DNA of 64,000 bases from a bacterium (GCA_030427705.1 JAUIBR010000024.1:1-64000), one strand, 5' to 3'; numbered from the stretch's first letter, positions 8,974 to 20,369 are shown. The notes: a model not told the origin generated them from the sequence alone. Translations and numbers: made by a program.

Positions 8974-9398
8974 TCGAAACTCCGGATCGAATCCAAGTAA
9001 CCCTGCAGAATTTGGGTGGCCGCGACCTGATCGATGACTTTCCCCCGCCGCTTGCCTTTGACGTTTGTCTCGCGAAGCGCGGCATCTGCGACGGCTGTGG
9101 TGAGCCGTTCGTCGACCTTGTGGATAGGAACTTCACGATCACCGAGAAGGGACTCCAACGCATCGATGAAGGACTCGACACGCTTTACCGCGCGCCCTGC
9201 TCTACCCGTTAGCTCGAGTGGCCATCCGACGACGATCGCGATGGCTTCGCGTTCGTCAATAAGCTCCAAAACCCGCGCGGCTGCATCCTTTGCATCGACG
9301 GTTTCGAGCGGAAGCGCGATTGATGCATGTTCGTCAGATATCGCGAGGCCAGTTCGTTCGGTTCCGACATCGACGCCAATATGGACTTGAGACTGCAT
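8970..9398 (-). CDS. ruvX: RuvX/YqgF pre-16S rRNA nuclease
   Basis: RNase H-fold nuclease for 16S rRNA 5'-end maturation (formerly putative Holliday junction resolvase). The 142-residue length is typical. Seen motifs are 'GVDVGTERTGLAISD' (first acidic residue), 'IVVGWPLELTGR', 'VDERLTT' and 'IDQVAATQILQGYLD' with the final Asp. The start ATG at 9398 is followed directly by the first beta strand. It is the first gene of a two-gene unit with mltG (4-nt overlap). The divergent exporter gene starts about 60 nt away, so promoters for both must lie in this short gap. Confidence 0.95.
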   Translation of the reverse strand: MQSQVHIGVDVGTERTGLAISDEHASIALPLETVDAKDAAARVLELIDEREAIAIVVGWPLELTGRAGRAVKRVESFIDALESLLGDREVPIHKVDERLTTAVADAALRETNVKGKRRGKVIDQVAATQILQGYLDSIRSFE

Positions 9399-9458
9399 AT
9401 CAGTTGTCTCTGATTCCGTTACGTGCAGAATCGGACCTTCCTCACTCGCGACGAGCGA

Positions 9459-11783
9459 ATGTACCTCAGACTCGCCGAATTAATCTTACGCTACCGCGGC
9501 GCAATCCTGGTTGGGTTTGCTGTTGTTGCCGCAGTGTGCTTTTCCCGTTTACCCCAATTGGGGTTCGACTTCACGCCTCAACAGTTGTTCAAGTCGCGAT
9601 CGGGACTGCTAGATGAACGCGAACGATTCGCGGAAGTATTCGGCCGCGAGGACAATCTCATCTTCGTGGTGCTCAAGACGAAGGATGCGTTCCAACCCGA
9701 GGTCATCCAATACGCCCGCGACATCACGGTCGAAGCGCGAAAGTTTGAATTTCTGAAGGCCGCGGATTCGTTGGCAACGATGGAATTACCTCGTCCCGGA
9801 GACCAACCTGGGGTCTTGTCGACCGAGTCAGTCATCCCCAAAGAAGGTGCCGTATCCGCGGAAGACGCGCAGAAACTGCGGTCCGTGGCCGAGAAGGAAC
9901 CCATCGTCAGAGGTCAGGTCGTCAGCGAGGATGGGACGACCACGGTCGTCTTGATGTGGCTCAATGACGATATCCAAGATGTGACTGTGATCCGTGACGC
10001 GGTCGAGCAGATCAACGCATTGCTTGCTGCCAGACCGCCACCTAACGGGACCACGACTGTAGTCGCCGGAATTCCGCATCTACGACAGGAGATTGTCGAA
10101 TCGCTGAAATACCAGCAGATGACATTCGTTCCCGCGACCGGCCTGGCCTATCTATTGATTCTATTGGTGCTCTTCCGCCGGTTCTCTGGCGTGTTGCTGC
10201 CACTGGGCGTGGTCGCAATCACGTGCTCTCTGGTTGTGGCGTTGATGGTGCTGACCGGCTCGTCCATCAATATCATCAACAATATTCTCCCCAGCCTAAT
10301 CTTCATCATCGGCGTTTCCGACTCGATACATATGTTGGTGCGCGATGCGGAGGAGATTGAAGACGGCGCGGATCGAATGGACGCGATTCGCCAGATGGTT
10401 TCGCACACGGGTGTCGCGTGTTTGCTGACATCGACCACGACGGCCGTCGGTTTCCTGAGCTTATTGGCGGCTGAAACAGATATCTTGAAGAATTTCGGTT
10501 GGCAGGCAGGCACAGCCGTTCTGGCGGCATACGCAGTTACGCTGTTCTTCCTGCCGGCAGCGCTCAGTTTCATGCGCCCCGTGAAGCGCAAAAGCCCGGA
10601 GCCCGATGCTCCAGAGCCGTTTCTTGAGCGAACGCTGCTACGTTTCGGCGAACACGTGCTGGACCACGCCAAAGCTTATGTTTTGGTTTGCTTCATGGTT
10701 GCGAGCGCAGCTGCCTGGGCGGGCTCTTCGGTGGTCATCGACACGATCTTGCTCGAGGTCTATGAGCCTGGGCATCCCACGTACGAGAACATCGTCTTGC
10801 TTGAGGAGAAACTGGGGGGCGTTCTTCCCGTGGAGATAAGCCTTCGATCCGAAGAACGCGATGCGTTCAAGGATCCGGGGCTTTTCGCGAAGATCCACGC
10901 CATTCAAACGTTCGCGGGCAAGGACCCGGTCGCCCGGTCGACTCAGAGCCTGGTCACCTACCATCAGGCAGCTCGTGCTGCGTTGCTTGGCGACCCCAAG
11001 CAGCGGGAGGTGATGCCTGATAGTCGAGAACAAGTTGAGCAGCTGCACCTTTTGATTGCAGGGTCGCCCGATTCCAAGCTGGGGCCGAATCGTTTCATCA
11101 CAAACGATTTCCGCGAAGCACGTGTGCTTGTGCGTGTCGCCGACGAAGGCGCACGACAGCAGAAACGCCTTGGCCGAGAGCTAAACGCCAAGCTTGCGGA
11201 GTTGTTTCCACCGGAATCAGGGATCACATACTCGCTCACAGGCGATGCCTATGTGGCGAGCCTCTCACTCAGTTCGTTCATTACTGACCTCTTCTTCAGC
11301 TTGCTGCTCGCTGTCGTCATCATTTTTGCGATGATGATTTTTGTGTTCCGGTCTTTCAAACTTGGGCTGATAAGTGTCGTTCCGAACATGATCCCACTGG
11401 TGATGACGTTTGGTTATATGGGCTTGATGAACATCGACCTAAACACGACAACGATCATCACGTTTTCAATCTCGCTGGGCTTGGCGGTGGACGACACGAT
11501 CCACTTCCTGGCCCGGTTCCAAGAGGAGCTGCGCCATCATCCCGCGCGGCAAGCGGTCCTCAATGCCTACAACGGCGCGGGTCGCGCGATCATGCTCACG
11601 AGCGTCATGCTATTGGTCGGCCTTGTCGTATTGCTCTTTAGCGACTTCGTGCCCACGCGGATGTTTGGAACGTTGACCGGCATCACGATCTTCGGCGCTA
11701 TCTTTGGAGACCTCGTTCTATTGCCGCCCCTGCTCTACTTATTTTTCAGGGAGCCGGAGTCGGAGGCTGAAACCAGCGCTTGA
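9459..11783 (+). CDS. MMPL/RND-superfamily exporter
   Basis: A 774-residue inner-membrane transporter with the RND duplicated layout: TM1 at residues ~12-30, a periplasmic loop, TM2-6 with the conserved 'SDSIHMLVRDAEEIE' in the first half, a second periplasmic domain (~440-610), and TM8-12 with 'AVDDTIHFLARFQEE' in the second half. The matched Asp-rich motifs in TM4/TM10 fit proton coupling. I prefer ATG 9459; GTG at 9423 would add 12 polar residues with no ribosome binding site. Size and architecture are nearer MMPL/HpnN-type lipid exporters than tripartite drug pumps, and no membrane-fusion protein lies next to it. The 3' end overlaps the convergent lipoprotein gene by 38 bp. Confidence 0.9.
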   Translation: MYLRLAELILRYRGAILVGFAVVAAVCFSRLPQLGFDFTPQQLFKSRSGLLDERERFAEVFGREDNLIFVVLKTKDAFQPEVIQYARDITVEARKFEFLKAADSLATMELPRPGDQPGVLSTESVIPKEGAVSAEDAQKLRSVAEKEPIVRGQVVSEDGTTTVVLMWLNDDIQDVTVIRDAVEQINALLAARPPPNGTTTVVAGIPHLRQEIVESLKYQQMTFVPATGLAYLLILLVLFRRFSGVLLPLGVVAITCSLVVALMVLTGSSINIINNILPSLIFIIGVSDSIHMLVRDAEEIEDGADRMDAIRQMVSHTGVACLLTSTTTAVGFLSLLAAETDILKNFGWQAGTAVLAAYAVTLFFLPAALSFMRPVKRKSPEPDAPEPFLERTLLRFGEHVLDHAKAYVLVCFMVASAAAWAGSSVVIDTILLEVYEPGHPTYENIVLLEEKLGGVLPVEISLRSEERDAFKDPGLFAKIHAIQTFAGKDPVARSTQSLVTYHQAARAALLGDPKQREVMPDSREQVEQLHLLIAGSPDSKLGPNRFITNDFREARVLVRVADEGARQQKRLGRELNAKLAELFPPESGITYSLTGDAYVASLSLSSFITDLFFSLLLAVVIIFAMMIFVFRSFKLGLISVVPNMIPLVMTFGYMGLMNIDLNTTTIITFSISLGLAVDDTIHFLARFQEELRHHPARQAVLNAYNGAGRAIMLTSVMLLVGLVVLLFSDFVPTRMFGTLTGITIFGAIFGDLVLLPPLLYLFFREPESEAETSA

Positions 11784-12888
11784 GCAGCTGCTCAGACGGC
11801 TTGTCCCAGAATGCATAGCTGGTGTCGGCATCTCCGCCATATCCCCACGCATGCCACACGAACAATCCACCGAAGCTACTGTCAGGTTCTGAGAACGCAT
11901 CGACCAACGCGCGAAAGCCAACCAATTGTTCGACGTGATTTGGGTGGCTAACGGCGGTGTAATCCCACGGCTTCATCGTCGAAGTGTCCACAGACGGATA
12001 CCCAACCTCCGTCAATACGAGCGGCCGACCAACCTCACCCGAGAATCTGAGCATTTCACGCCGATGCGTGCGCCATCTTTGAGCGATCACGTGCTCCGAG
12101 TCAGATTTCGCCTTCGCCACCTCGAAGTATGAGCTCACGCCGACATAGTCCAGTGCATCCCAAAACTGGACGTTGAAGTAATGGTCCCAATTCGCCGAGT
12201 AGATGAGCTTTCCGTTGTAATTCTCGCGGACCGTCTTGATGAGGCTGCGCCAAAACGGGACCTCCTTCTCCATCGACGAGAGTTCGCTTCCGACTGACAG
12301 TGAATGAACGCCGGTCTCAGCAGCGAGTTTGGCGTAATGCAGGATGAACTTCTCGTAGTGTGCCTTCCAGGAATTGACGTCGCTCGGTTTCAGTTTGCCA
12401 CGCCACTCGCCCTCGGAACGTCGTTCGATATGAATGATGGGGAACAGCATCACCTTCAGTCCCGCTTCCTGCGCGGCCTTGATGAGTTTCTTGAGCTCTT
12501 CATCGGGGACGGTTTCCGCTTCTGACGGTTCAATCAGGTTGTGCCGTACGGTTCGCTGCCGCCACGTAACTACGATACTCACGTGGCTAGCCCCTAATGC
12601 GGCAGAACGCTTCGCCATATCCACGTACGAGAGATTCGGAAACTCATTGTAAAGCGGGAGTGCCACGCCACGAATCGTGTCCGCTGGCAACGGGGACAAA
12701 GGCGTGGAGAGAAGGCGTGCGGAACCTACGTCGGCTTGAGCCACCCGCAATGCGTCTTCAAATGTCGCCACGGGAGCGGGCTTGGGTTTCACATCCGGCT
12801 GAGGTTGTGGTTGGGGCGTTTCTTGGGGTTCGCCTTGCCTACAGCTGATGCTCGCCAAGACGAGGAGCGTCAGGATGAAAATCTTCAT
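11746..12888 (-). CDS. TIM-barrel glycosidase-like lipoprotein (GH113-like)
   Basis: A 380-residue lipoprotein with signal peptide and lipobox 'LASISC' near residue 16, then a Gln/Pro/Lys linker. Residues ~55-375 form a TIM barrel of the glycoside hydrolase clan A type. The acid/base Glu would be in 'SVGSELSSME' and the nucleophile Glu in 'VLTEVGYPS', with 'FVWHAWGYGG' on the last strand; this is the GH113/GTA-like pattern. Substrate is unknown (beta-mannan or an envelope glycan are possible). The ATG follows the stop of the J-like gene by one base, so the two are coupled. The frame remains open upstream into that gene, but the lipoprotein start is clear. The end overlaps the exporter gene. 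Confidence 0.75.
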   Translation of the reverse strand: MKIFILTLLVLASISCRQGEPQETPQPQPQPDVKPKPAPVATFEDALRVAQADVGSARLLSTPLSPLPADTIRGVALPLYNEFPNLSYVDMAKRSAALGASHVSIVVTWRQRTVRHNLIEPSEAETVPDEELKKLIKAAQEAGLKVMLFPIIHIERRSEGEWRGKLKPSDVNSWKAHYEKFILHYAKLAAETGVHSLSVGSELSSMEKEVPFWRSLIKTVRENYNGKLIYSANWDHYFNVQFWDALDYVGVSSYFEVAKAKSDSEHVIAQRWRTHRREMLRFSGEVGRPLVLTEVGYPSVDTSTMKPWDYTAVSHPNHVEQLVGFRALVDAFSEPDSSFGGLFVWHAWGYGGDADTSYAFWDKPSEQLLKRWFQPPTPAP

Positions 12889-12889
12889 C

Positions 12890-14953
12890 TTAGAAGCTGC
12901 TATCCCCGGCTTCCGGCGACAGCCGATTTTCCATGATAGCGACGAGCCGTTCGGCCCGATACTTGGCGTCTTTGTTCTCTGGATCGATCTCCAAGACGCG
13001 TTTAACCGAGTCCATCGCATCTTCCCACTGCCGTCTTTTCTCAGCCAGTTCGCCCTGTTTCAGAAACAATGGAATGGCATGGGCGAGCTTGTATTCGGGC
13101 ATGATGCGTTTTCGATACGCGTGGCGCGTATCTCGGCTAGAAAGCACCTGGTAAGCAGATTCTACCCGGTCGCGAATCTCAGACACACGCTGGTGCACCT
13201 CAGATTCCAAGTTTTCGGGAACTTGCGCAGGGTCGAAGGCCTGCACAAGCTCGTCGTAAGCCTTTTGGATGGCGTCGTCGTAGCTCGACCAGTGAACGTT
13301 CAGCACCTCGAAATAGCTCGCCTTGTGAACGCTCAGATACTTGACCGTCACGTTCTCACGGTAGCGCTCTCGGACAACCGTCTGGTGGAGCGAGTGGTCA
13401 AATCTCAGCAGACCCATGCGGTGCAGCGTGTACACGACCGCGTAAGTGTCGGCGTGTGAAATGCCCGATTCGGTAATCACCTCTTGAAGACGTTTTCGCC
13501 CACTGATCACGTTTTCGAGCAACTGGACATGCTCTTCTTCCGTCAGCGTGCGATCCACGCGCTCGGATTCTTCCGGCACGATCTCAGGATACGACTCAAG
13601 CTGTGGACGCATCGTTGCTTCGCGATCTTTGAGAGATTGTGCTTTGAAATCCTCAAAGTAACGCTTGAACAAGATGCGCTCGATCGCCATGTGGACCCGC
13701 AATGGTGGGGTCGGCAAGAATCCGGCAGGTAGCGAAGCGCCCTCGTAAATCTCGACCTTACCTGAAGTGAGATTTGAGATTTCGTTCAACAAGTACGTGA
13801 GACGTCCGGCGATGGCTTGTCGGATACGTTCTGGATCCAGAATGCCGAGCTCCAGCAATGAGCGTTCCACCGAGTTTCCATGTTCGTCCGCGTGGGCAGC
13901 CGTCATCGCTAGCTGTTGCTTCGTAATGCGGTCCGCCTTGTACAGCATTGGTCCGAGCTCCACGTCGGCATCGCGCGGACTTCGCACAACCTCGACGATG
14001 AAACCAGAGTCCAACAGAACCTGGTATTTCGGGTCTTCGTCCCCGCCTGTGGAGACGACCGCCATGCCGGTAATCGCATCCTGTGAAAGCTGCAGCAGAA
14101 TGTCGTTAACCCGGTCGTCGGCCAGTAACTCTTCGCGATCCGGTTCACTGGTCGGCTCAATCCATGGAAGCGGCGGACCATAGAACTCACGCGTCGACAG
14201 GGCCTTAATGCCCATCTGGGTCGACGAGATAACCTTCACATCGGGATCGGTCAGGTCAATCCGACGGCGGAATGAACCCGTGCGACGTGAAGCGAGCGCT
14301 GGGATCGGCACGGAATCAGACGCGCGCATACCCGAAATTGTCTGCGAAACTCGGGCGAGCACCTGCCCTTTTGGCTTTTCCGGCTCGACGGATTTGTCGG
14401 GCGCGGGCTGCATTTCTGGCTTCTTCGGGTGGTCAGCTTCCGCGGGTTTTGCGGGCGCGCTTCCGACATTTTGGAAGTCTGGCCACACCTTCTCAAGCGC
14501 AGCGCGGTCCTCGGTACTCAACGCGCTCACTTCGATCGCGGTTCCCTGAGGCCCACTGTGCACAACGCGGCCCTGAGTGACCACTTCGAGGTGAAGCGTC
14601 GGCAAGCGAAGACGCAGGTCAACGAGGTCGTTCAGGGCCGGAGATTTCTCCAGCGGAAGGACGATTGCGCCGACACCGATGACCTCACTTAGAATACGGG
14701 CGATTTCCGCATCACCGCGGGCTTCGACATCAACCGCGCCGGAATCCTCTCGAATGGTGAGCGGAGCTGCAGGCTCGTCCGTGACGAAGCTGTCGATCTC
14801 GGACAGCGCCACACCCGCCTCAGACATTTGATGCAATTCACTGGCAAGACCGCTCAGAACGCCAGCTACAGCATCAGGCGTCAGTCCCTCGAACTCCGCG
14901 GACAGCATTCGCCGAATGCGGTCCCGAAGACTTCCGGTTTCCTTGTTACTCAT
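12890..14953 (-). CDS. DUF4388-like protein with HPD-less J-like domain and TPR
   Basis: A 687-residue cytoplasmic protein. The N-terminus (~1-160) includes a helical part and a PilZ-like strand region. A Pro/Lys/Glu linker (~165-195) follows. The middle (~230-440) resembles the DUF4388/PATAN-type domains of myxobacterial regulators ('DRVNDILLQLSQDAITGMAVVS', 'LLDSGFIVEVV'). Residues ~545-612 look like a J domain ('SYFEVLNVHWSSYDDAIQKAY', then 'ESAYQVLSSRDTRHAYRK'), but the HPD tripeptide is absent; 'QAFDPAQ' stands there. The C-terminus (~620-680) is a TPR-like pair. Without HPD it should not stimulate DnaK ATPase. The likely role is signalling or protein-protein interaction, by inference. 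It is coupled to the downstream glycosidase-like gene. Confidence 0.7.
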   Translation of the reverse strand: MSNKETGSLRDRIRRMLSAEFEGLTPDAVAGVLSGLASELHQMSEAGVALSEIDSFVTDEPAAPLTIREDSGAVDVEARGDAEIARILSEVIGVGAIVLPLEKSPALNDLVDLRLRLPTLHLEVVTQGRVVHSGPQGTAIEVSALSTEDRAALEKVWPDFQNVGSAPAKPAEADHPKKPEMQPAPDKSVEPEKPKGQVLARVSQTISGMRASDSVPIPALASRRTGSFRRRIDLTDPDVKVISSTQMGIKALSTREFYGPPLPWIEPTSEPDREELLADDRVNDILLQLSQDAITGMAVVSTGGDEDPKYQVLLDSGFIVEVVRSPRDADVELGPMLYKADRITKQQLAMTAAHADEHGNSVERSLLELGILDPERIRQAIAGRLTYLLNEISNLTSGKVEIYEGASLPAGFLPTPPLRVHMAIERILFKRYFEDFKAQSLKDREATMRPQLESYPEIVPEESERVDRTLTEEEHVQLLENVISGRKRLQEVITESGISHADTYAVVYTLHRMGLLRFDHSLHQTVVRERYRENVTVKYLSVHKASYFEVLNVHWSSYDDAIQKAYDELVQAFDPAQVPENLESEVHQRVSEIRDRVESAYQVLSSRDTRHAYRKRIMPEYKLAHAIPLFLKQGELAEKRRQWEDAMDSVKRVLEIDPENKDAKYRAERLVAIMENRLSPEAGDSSF

Positions 14954-14998
14954 TTCGACCAGTCCGAGTGGCGTAATGCGGCTACTTGGTTAACTGAT

Positions 14999-15027
14999 AT
15001 CGTTTCAGTGGACCCCATGAATGTCAA
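14999..15027 (-). promoter_or_regulatory. Candidate sigma-70 promoter for J-like operon
   Basis: Minus strand TTGACA (15022-15027), 17-bp spacer, AACGAT (14999-15004). The -35 is perfect and the -10 matches only three of six. It lies 46 nt before the ATG at 14953. Confidence 0.4.
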
Positions 15028-15092
15028 CACGCACTGGTCACCATCCGCGCTTCGCAGTAGGCTCTGGCCATTCTTGATTCGGAGGAAGGACG

Positions 15093-16460
15093 TTGGAAGA
15101 AACACCGCAAGACGTCGACGGCTCTGGCCTATCTGCGGGACAGATGTGGCATCACTTCAGGCGATATCCTTATCTCCTGGCGAAGCTCGTGTTCTGGGGT
15201 TTGATCGTTGTCGGAGTGATTTTTGTCATCCGAAGTATCGAGGCTGTTCTTTTCCCCGTTCTCATCAGCCTCCTGATTGCCTACTTGCTGGACCCGACCA
15301 TCGATTGGCTGGAAGAGCGCGGATTTAGCCGCACGAACTCGATTTTGATCTTCTTAGGGATGGGGGTCATCGCCGTAACCGTGTTCGTATTGGTCCTCTA
15401 TCCGACGATCGCAAACCAGGTCGAGAAGGTCGGTGAGCGACTTCCGCAATTGGTCACGACATTGGAAACCCGCACGATTCCTTGGGCCGAAAAGCAGTTC
15501 GACACCGACTTGCCCGACGATGTTGCAGATGCGGTCAGTGAATATAGCGAGATCGTCAGAAAGCAGCTTCCAGTCGTGGCGAAGAAGGTTAGTGAGTGGG
15601 CGGGTTCGATGGTTGGCGCTGCAGGACCTCTGATTGCCAGCCTTCTGAATATCGTCATGATTCCGGTCTTCACGTTCTACTTCCTGCGTGATTTCGATGT
15701 GATGCGCCTCAAGGTCGCGGACTTCATCCCCAAACGCCGAAAGAAGAAGATCTTGGATCGTGCACGACGAGCCGATGAGGTCGTTGGCGCATGGTTCCGC
15801 GGTCAAATTGAGGTCGCGGGCATCCTCGCTGGCCTATACGCAGCTGGGCTGGGGGTTTTGTTTTGGGCCACCGGAATCGGAGGGCTCAGCGGTGTCGCTA
15901 TCGGGCTACTCACCGGGTTGCTCAATATCGTGCCTTACCTCGGTGTGTTTATCGGTCTGACACTATCCGTCCTCGTTGTCCTGATAGACTTCAGTGGCTG
16001 GGGCGGCATCATCGGCGTCGCTGCTGTGTTTGGAGTGGTTCAGGTGCTGGAAGGCTACGTGATTACGCCCAAGATTGTCGGCGAAAAGGTGGGGCTCAAT
16101 CCGGTTACCGTCATCATCGTACTGCTTCTGGGTGGCGAAGTGTTGGGCCTTCTCGGCGTCCTACTCGCCATTCCAGTCGCCGGCGTTATTCGCGTGCTTC
16201 TGCCCGATATCATTCGCGAGTACAAAACCTCGGCATTCTTCACCGGTGAGTTTGACGACGGCGAAGAACCGGATGATTCCGACGATGGTGAAGATGAGGA
16301 TGTTGGCGGCCGCCACAGCGAGAAAACGTGGATAGGTGTCTCGTTGGAGACAGCCGGAAAAGACGACTCATCGAGCGATGATGATGAGGATCTCGCGGAC
16401 ACGACCGACGAGGCCGACACGATCGTCGGAGCTCCGCCCGTCACTGCTGAGGAAGAATAG
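15093..16460 (+). CDS. AI-2E family (PerM/YhhT-type) membrane permease with acidic tail
   Basis: A 455-residue polytopic protein. TTG at 15093 is the start: a strong GGAGG (15081-15085) precedes it by seven bases. Transmembrane helices are visible at ~30-75 (two), 85-110, ~180-205, and a block from ~260 to 370 with 'LTGLLNIVPYLGVFIGLTLS' and 'VVQVLEGYVITPKIVGEKVGLNPV', both family signatures. The family name comes from TqsA, but members do various transport jobs, including Na+/H+ antiport, so AI-2 export is not implied. Unusual is a C-terminal tail of about 75 residues (~380-455), very rich in Asp/Glu/Ser. It is a single gene, divergent from the J-like operon. Confidence 0.9.
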   Translation: MEETPQDVDGSGLSAGQMWHHFRRYPYLLAKLVFWGLIVVGVIFVIRSIEAVLFPVLISLLIAYLLDPTIDWLEERGFSRTNSILIFLGMGVIAVTVFVLVLYPTIANQVEKVGERLPQLVTTLETRTIPWAEKQFDTDLPDDVADAVSEYSEIVRKQLPVVAKKVSEWAGSMVGAAGPLIASLLNIVMIPVFTFYFLRDFDVMRLKVADFIPKRRKKKILDRARRADEVVGAWFRGQIEVAGILAGLYAAGLGVLFWATGIGGLSGVAIGLLTGLLNIVPYLGVFIGLTLSVLVVLIDFSGWGGIIGVAAVFGVVQVLEGYVITPKIVGEKVGLNPVTVIIVLLLGGEVLGLLGVLLAIPVAGVIRVLLPDIIREYKTSAFFTGEFDDGEEPDDSDDGEDEDVGGRHSEKTWIGVSLETAGKDDSSSDDDEDLADTTDEADTIVGAPPVTAEEE

Positions 16461-16469
16461 TCGACTAGA

Positions 16470-17318
16470 CTAAGGCGACTCGACATCAAAGGTGATGGCA
16501 GCATCAATGGGGCTAGAGCCGGCCACTAACCGGAAACCTTCGTAATCACCAGCCAATGTCTGCGTGACCCGCATCAGGACCTCATCTGCATCCGCCTTTG
16601 AGGGATTCACGGCAATCGCGACAGCACCCGGAATTACCCACGCCACAGCGACGGACTGAACGTTGGGGTGGGCCTGCAGGCGCTGCTCCACCAACGTGAG
16701 TTGGGCGCCGTGTTTCAACCCTCGCAGAAGAACGACGCTTTCATCTCCATCGACTCCTGTTGCGGCCGGACTTTGCACGAGGTCGGAATCGATCTTGGTA
16801 TTGATTGAGTCGGCCAAGGCACGCAATGCCTCACCTTTTGGGTCAGCACCGAACGCGACGGCCTCAAACGACATTGTCGAGACGATGTGGATTCCTTTTG
16901 GCGTTCGCAGAAGCAACTCACCATCGAAGGTCGCCCGCACGCCCTGCGGATCAAACGCGCCGATTCGGTCGAGTTTCCCAACTTCCACTCGCCCGGTGAG
17001 CACGTGCGTGCCTCCCAGGACCGAACCCAACGCGACTGCGTTGGCTTCCGAGAGCGATTCGCGGCGCAGAACTTTACTTACTTTGGAGAGGTCACCGCCC
17101 CACTTCCAACGAAACGTTGAAGGACGACTGGCTTGGATTGCCTCGTCAAAGGCGTTCGCTTCTGGCGCTTCCTGAACCCACCACGGCGTAGCTTCTGTGA
17201 GCTCCGCGTCGTCACTCACCACCACGAGGGGGATGACGGTGGTCTGTGCCCAGGCATTGGCCACATTCATCAGAACGAGCGCGCATAGTGTGCAGATGAT
17301 TCCGATGAAACGTGGCAT
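16470..17318 (-). CDS. Exported protein of unknown function, coupled to guaA
   Basis: A 282-residue protein not assigned to a family. ATG 17318 starts a good signal peptide (cleavage near 'NVANAWAQ'); a longer frame reaches into guaA but lacks sense. The mature part alternates strands and helices; 'LGGTHVLTGRVEVGKLDRIG' and 'ATFDGELLLRTPKGIHIVS' resemble the way periplasmic DUF2066/FlgT-like proteins start, but this is only an impression. The start is one base past the guaA stop (TAA-G-ATG), so it is translationally coupled to guaA. Function in purine metabolism is not implied: the predicted location is periplasmic. It converges on the AI-2E family gene with 9 nt between stops. Confidence 0.65.
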   Translation of the reverse strand: MPRFIGIICTLCALVLMNVANAWAQTTVIPLVVVSDDAELTEATPWWVQEAPEANAFDEAIQASRPSTFRWKWGGDLSKVSKVLRRESLSEANAVALGSVLGGTHVLTGRVEVGKLDRIGAFDPQGVRATFDGELLLRTPKGIHIVSTMSFEAVAFGADPKGEALRALADSINTKIDSDLVQSPAATGVDGDESVVLLRGLKHGAQLTLVEQRLQAHPNVQSVAVAWVIPGAVAIAVNPSKADADEVLMRVTQTLAGDYEGFRLVAGSSPIDAAITFDVESP

Positions 17319-17319
17319 C

Positions 17320-18876
17320 TTACTCCCATTCAATGGTCGCGGGTGGCTTACTCGACACATCATAGACCACACGATTAACGCCAGGAACCTCGTTGATAAT
17401 CCGATCGGACATCTTCCCGAGGAACTCCATTGGCAGATACGCGCGGTCAGCGGTCATGCCGTCCTGACTCGTAACCGCACGCAACGCAACAACCTGCTCG
17501 TACGTGCGTTGGTCACCCATGACGCCGACCGTCCGAACCGGCAGAAGCACGGCAAATGCCTGCCAGACGGAGTGGTAATGCCCGTCTTCGCGCAATCCAT
17601 CGATGAAGATGTGGTCCGCCGCGCGAATCGTATCCAAGCGCTCTTTTGTGATGTCTCCCAAAATCCGAACCGCCAATCCGGGTCCGGGGAATGGGTGTCG
17701 GTCGACCATGTCTGCGGGCAGTCCCAGCGCGCGACCGAGCACCCGAACTTCATCCTTAAATAGCTCGCGTAGTGGTTCGATGAGGTCGAATCCAAGGTCT
17801 TCCGGAAGACCTCCGACATTGTGGTGGGATTTGATGGTGGCAGACGGCCCACGGATGCTGACGGACTCAATCACATCTGGGTAGAGCGTTCCTTGGGCCA
17901 GAAATTTGGCGTTCGGGATTCCTTCTGCAACGCGTTCGAACACGCGAATGAAGACTTCTCCGATGATCTTGCGCTTTTGTTCCGGGTCATCAACGCCCGC
18001 AAGGCGCGACAGGAACTCCTCGGTGGCGTCCACGACGCGCAGGTCAACGCCGAAGTGGCCTTCGAAAATCGACCGGACGCGGTCGACTTCTTTGTGCCGC
18101 ATCAGTCCATTATCGACCAGCACACAAGTCAATCGGTCACCGATAGCGCGATGTAACAGCGCTGCGACGACCGAGGAATCCACCCCGCCCGACAAGCCAC
18201 AGATAACCTGTCCGGTATCACCGACTTGGCGCCGGATGGTCTCAACCGCCGAATCAACAAAGTCGCGCATGTTCCAGCTTTGGTCGCAGCGGCACTGTGT
18301 GAACACGAAGTTCTCTAGAAACCGTGCGCCTTCAACTGTGTGCGAAACCTCAGGGTGGAACTGCACGCCAAACTGTTGTTTCTCGACGTTTGCGATCCCG
18401 GCCAAGACGCCGTTGGTGGTCTCAGCGACGCGTTCGAAGCCTTCGGGAAGCTTCGTGACGGAATCGCCGTGGCTCATCCAGACGGTCGTGTGTTCTGAGG
18501 CGTCAAAGCCCTCGAACAAGCCGACGGGCTTTTTGACCACAACTTCTGCGCGGCCGTACTCACGGGACGTGGTCGACTCGACGGAGCCGCCCAAAGCGTG
18601 GGACATCGCCTGCATGCCGTAACAAATTCCAAGGACGGGGACGCCCAGGTCGAGCACGGATGACTCGAGCTTTGGAGCGCCTTCGATATGCACGCTGCTT
18701 GGGCCGCCGCTCAAGATCACGCCCTTTGCGCTGTCTGCGGTCAGGGTAGTGACGCGTTCGTCGTTGCACGGCCAAATCTCGCTATAGACGCCAAGTTCGC
18801 GAATTCGACGCGCGATCAAGAGCGTGTATTGGCTGCCGTAGTCGAGGATGAGGACGCCGTTTCGCAGCTCGTCCAT
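17320..18876 (-). CDS. guaA: GMP synthase (glutamine-hydrolysing)
   Basis: Converts XMP to GMP using glutamine and ATP in the cytoplasm. Residues 1-200 are the class I glutamine amidotransferase: nucleophile Cys85 in 'LGICYGMQ' and the His-Glu pair in '[10 protein letters not shown]'. The ATP-pyrophosphatase domain has the P-loop-like '[10 protein letters not shown]'. The C-terminal dimerisation domain ends 'PPATIEWE', the usual GuaA terminus. The 518-residue length fits. It starts two bases after guaB stops and ends one base before the next gene, so guaB-guaA and the exported protein form one unit. Confidence 0.98.
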   Translation of the reverse strand: MDELRNGVLILDYGSQYTLLIARRIRELGVYSEIWPCNDERVTTLTADSAKGVILSGGPSSVHIEGAPKLESSVLDLGVPVLGICYGMQAMSHALGGSVESTTSREYGRAEVVVKKPVGLFEGFDASEHTTVWMSHGDSVTKLPEGFERVAETTNGVLAGIANVEKQQFGVQFHPEVSHTVEGARFLENFVFTQCRCDQSWNMRDFVDSAVETIRRQVGDTGQVICGLSGGVDSSVVAALLHRAIGDRLTCVLVDNGLMRHKEVDRVRSIFEGHFGVDLRVVDATEEFLSRLAGVDDPEQKRKIIGEVFIRVFERVAEGIPNAKFLAQGTLYPDVIESVSIRGPSATIKSHHNVGGLPEDLGFDLIEPLRELFKDEVRVLGRALGLPADMVDRHPFPGPGLAVRILGDITKERLDTIRAADHIFIDGLREDGHYHSVWQAFAVLLPVRTVGVMGDQRTYEQVVALRAVTSQDGMTADRAYLPMEFLGKMSDRIINEVPGVNRVVYDVSSKPPATIEWE

Positions 18877-18878
18877 GG

Positions 18879-20369
<1,491 letters not shown>

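Noticed and set aside
15093-16460. Quorum-sensing AI-2 exporter
   Set aside because: The family is broad and no luxS or AI-2 signalling gene is in the window; only the family name supports it.
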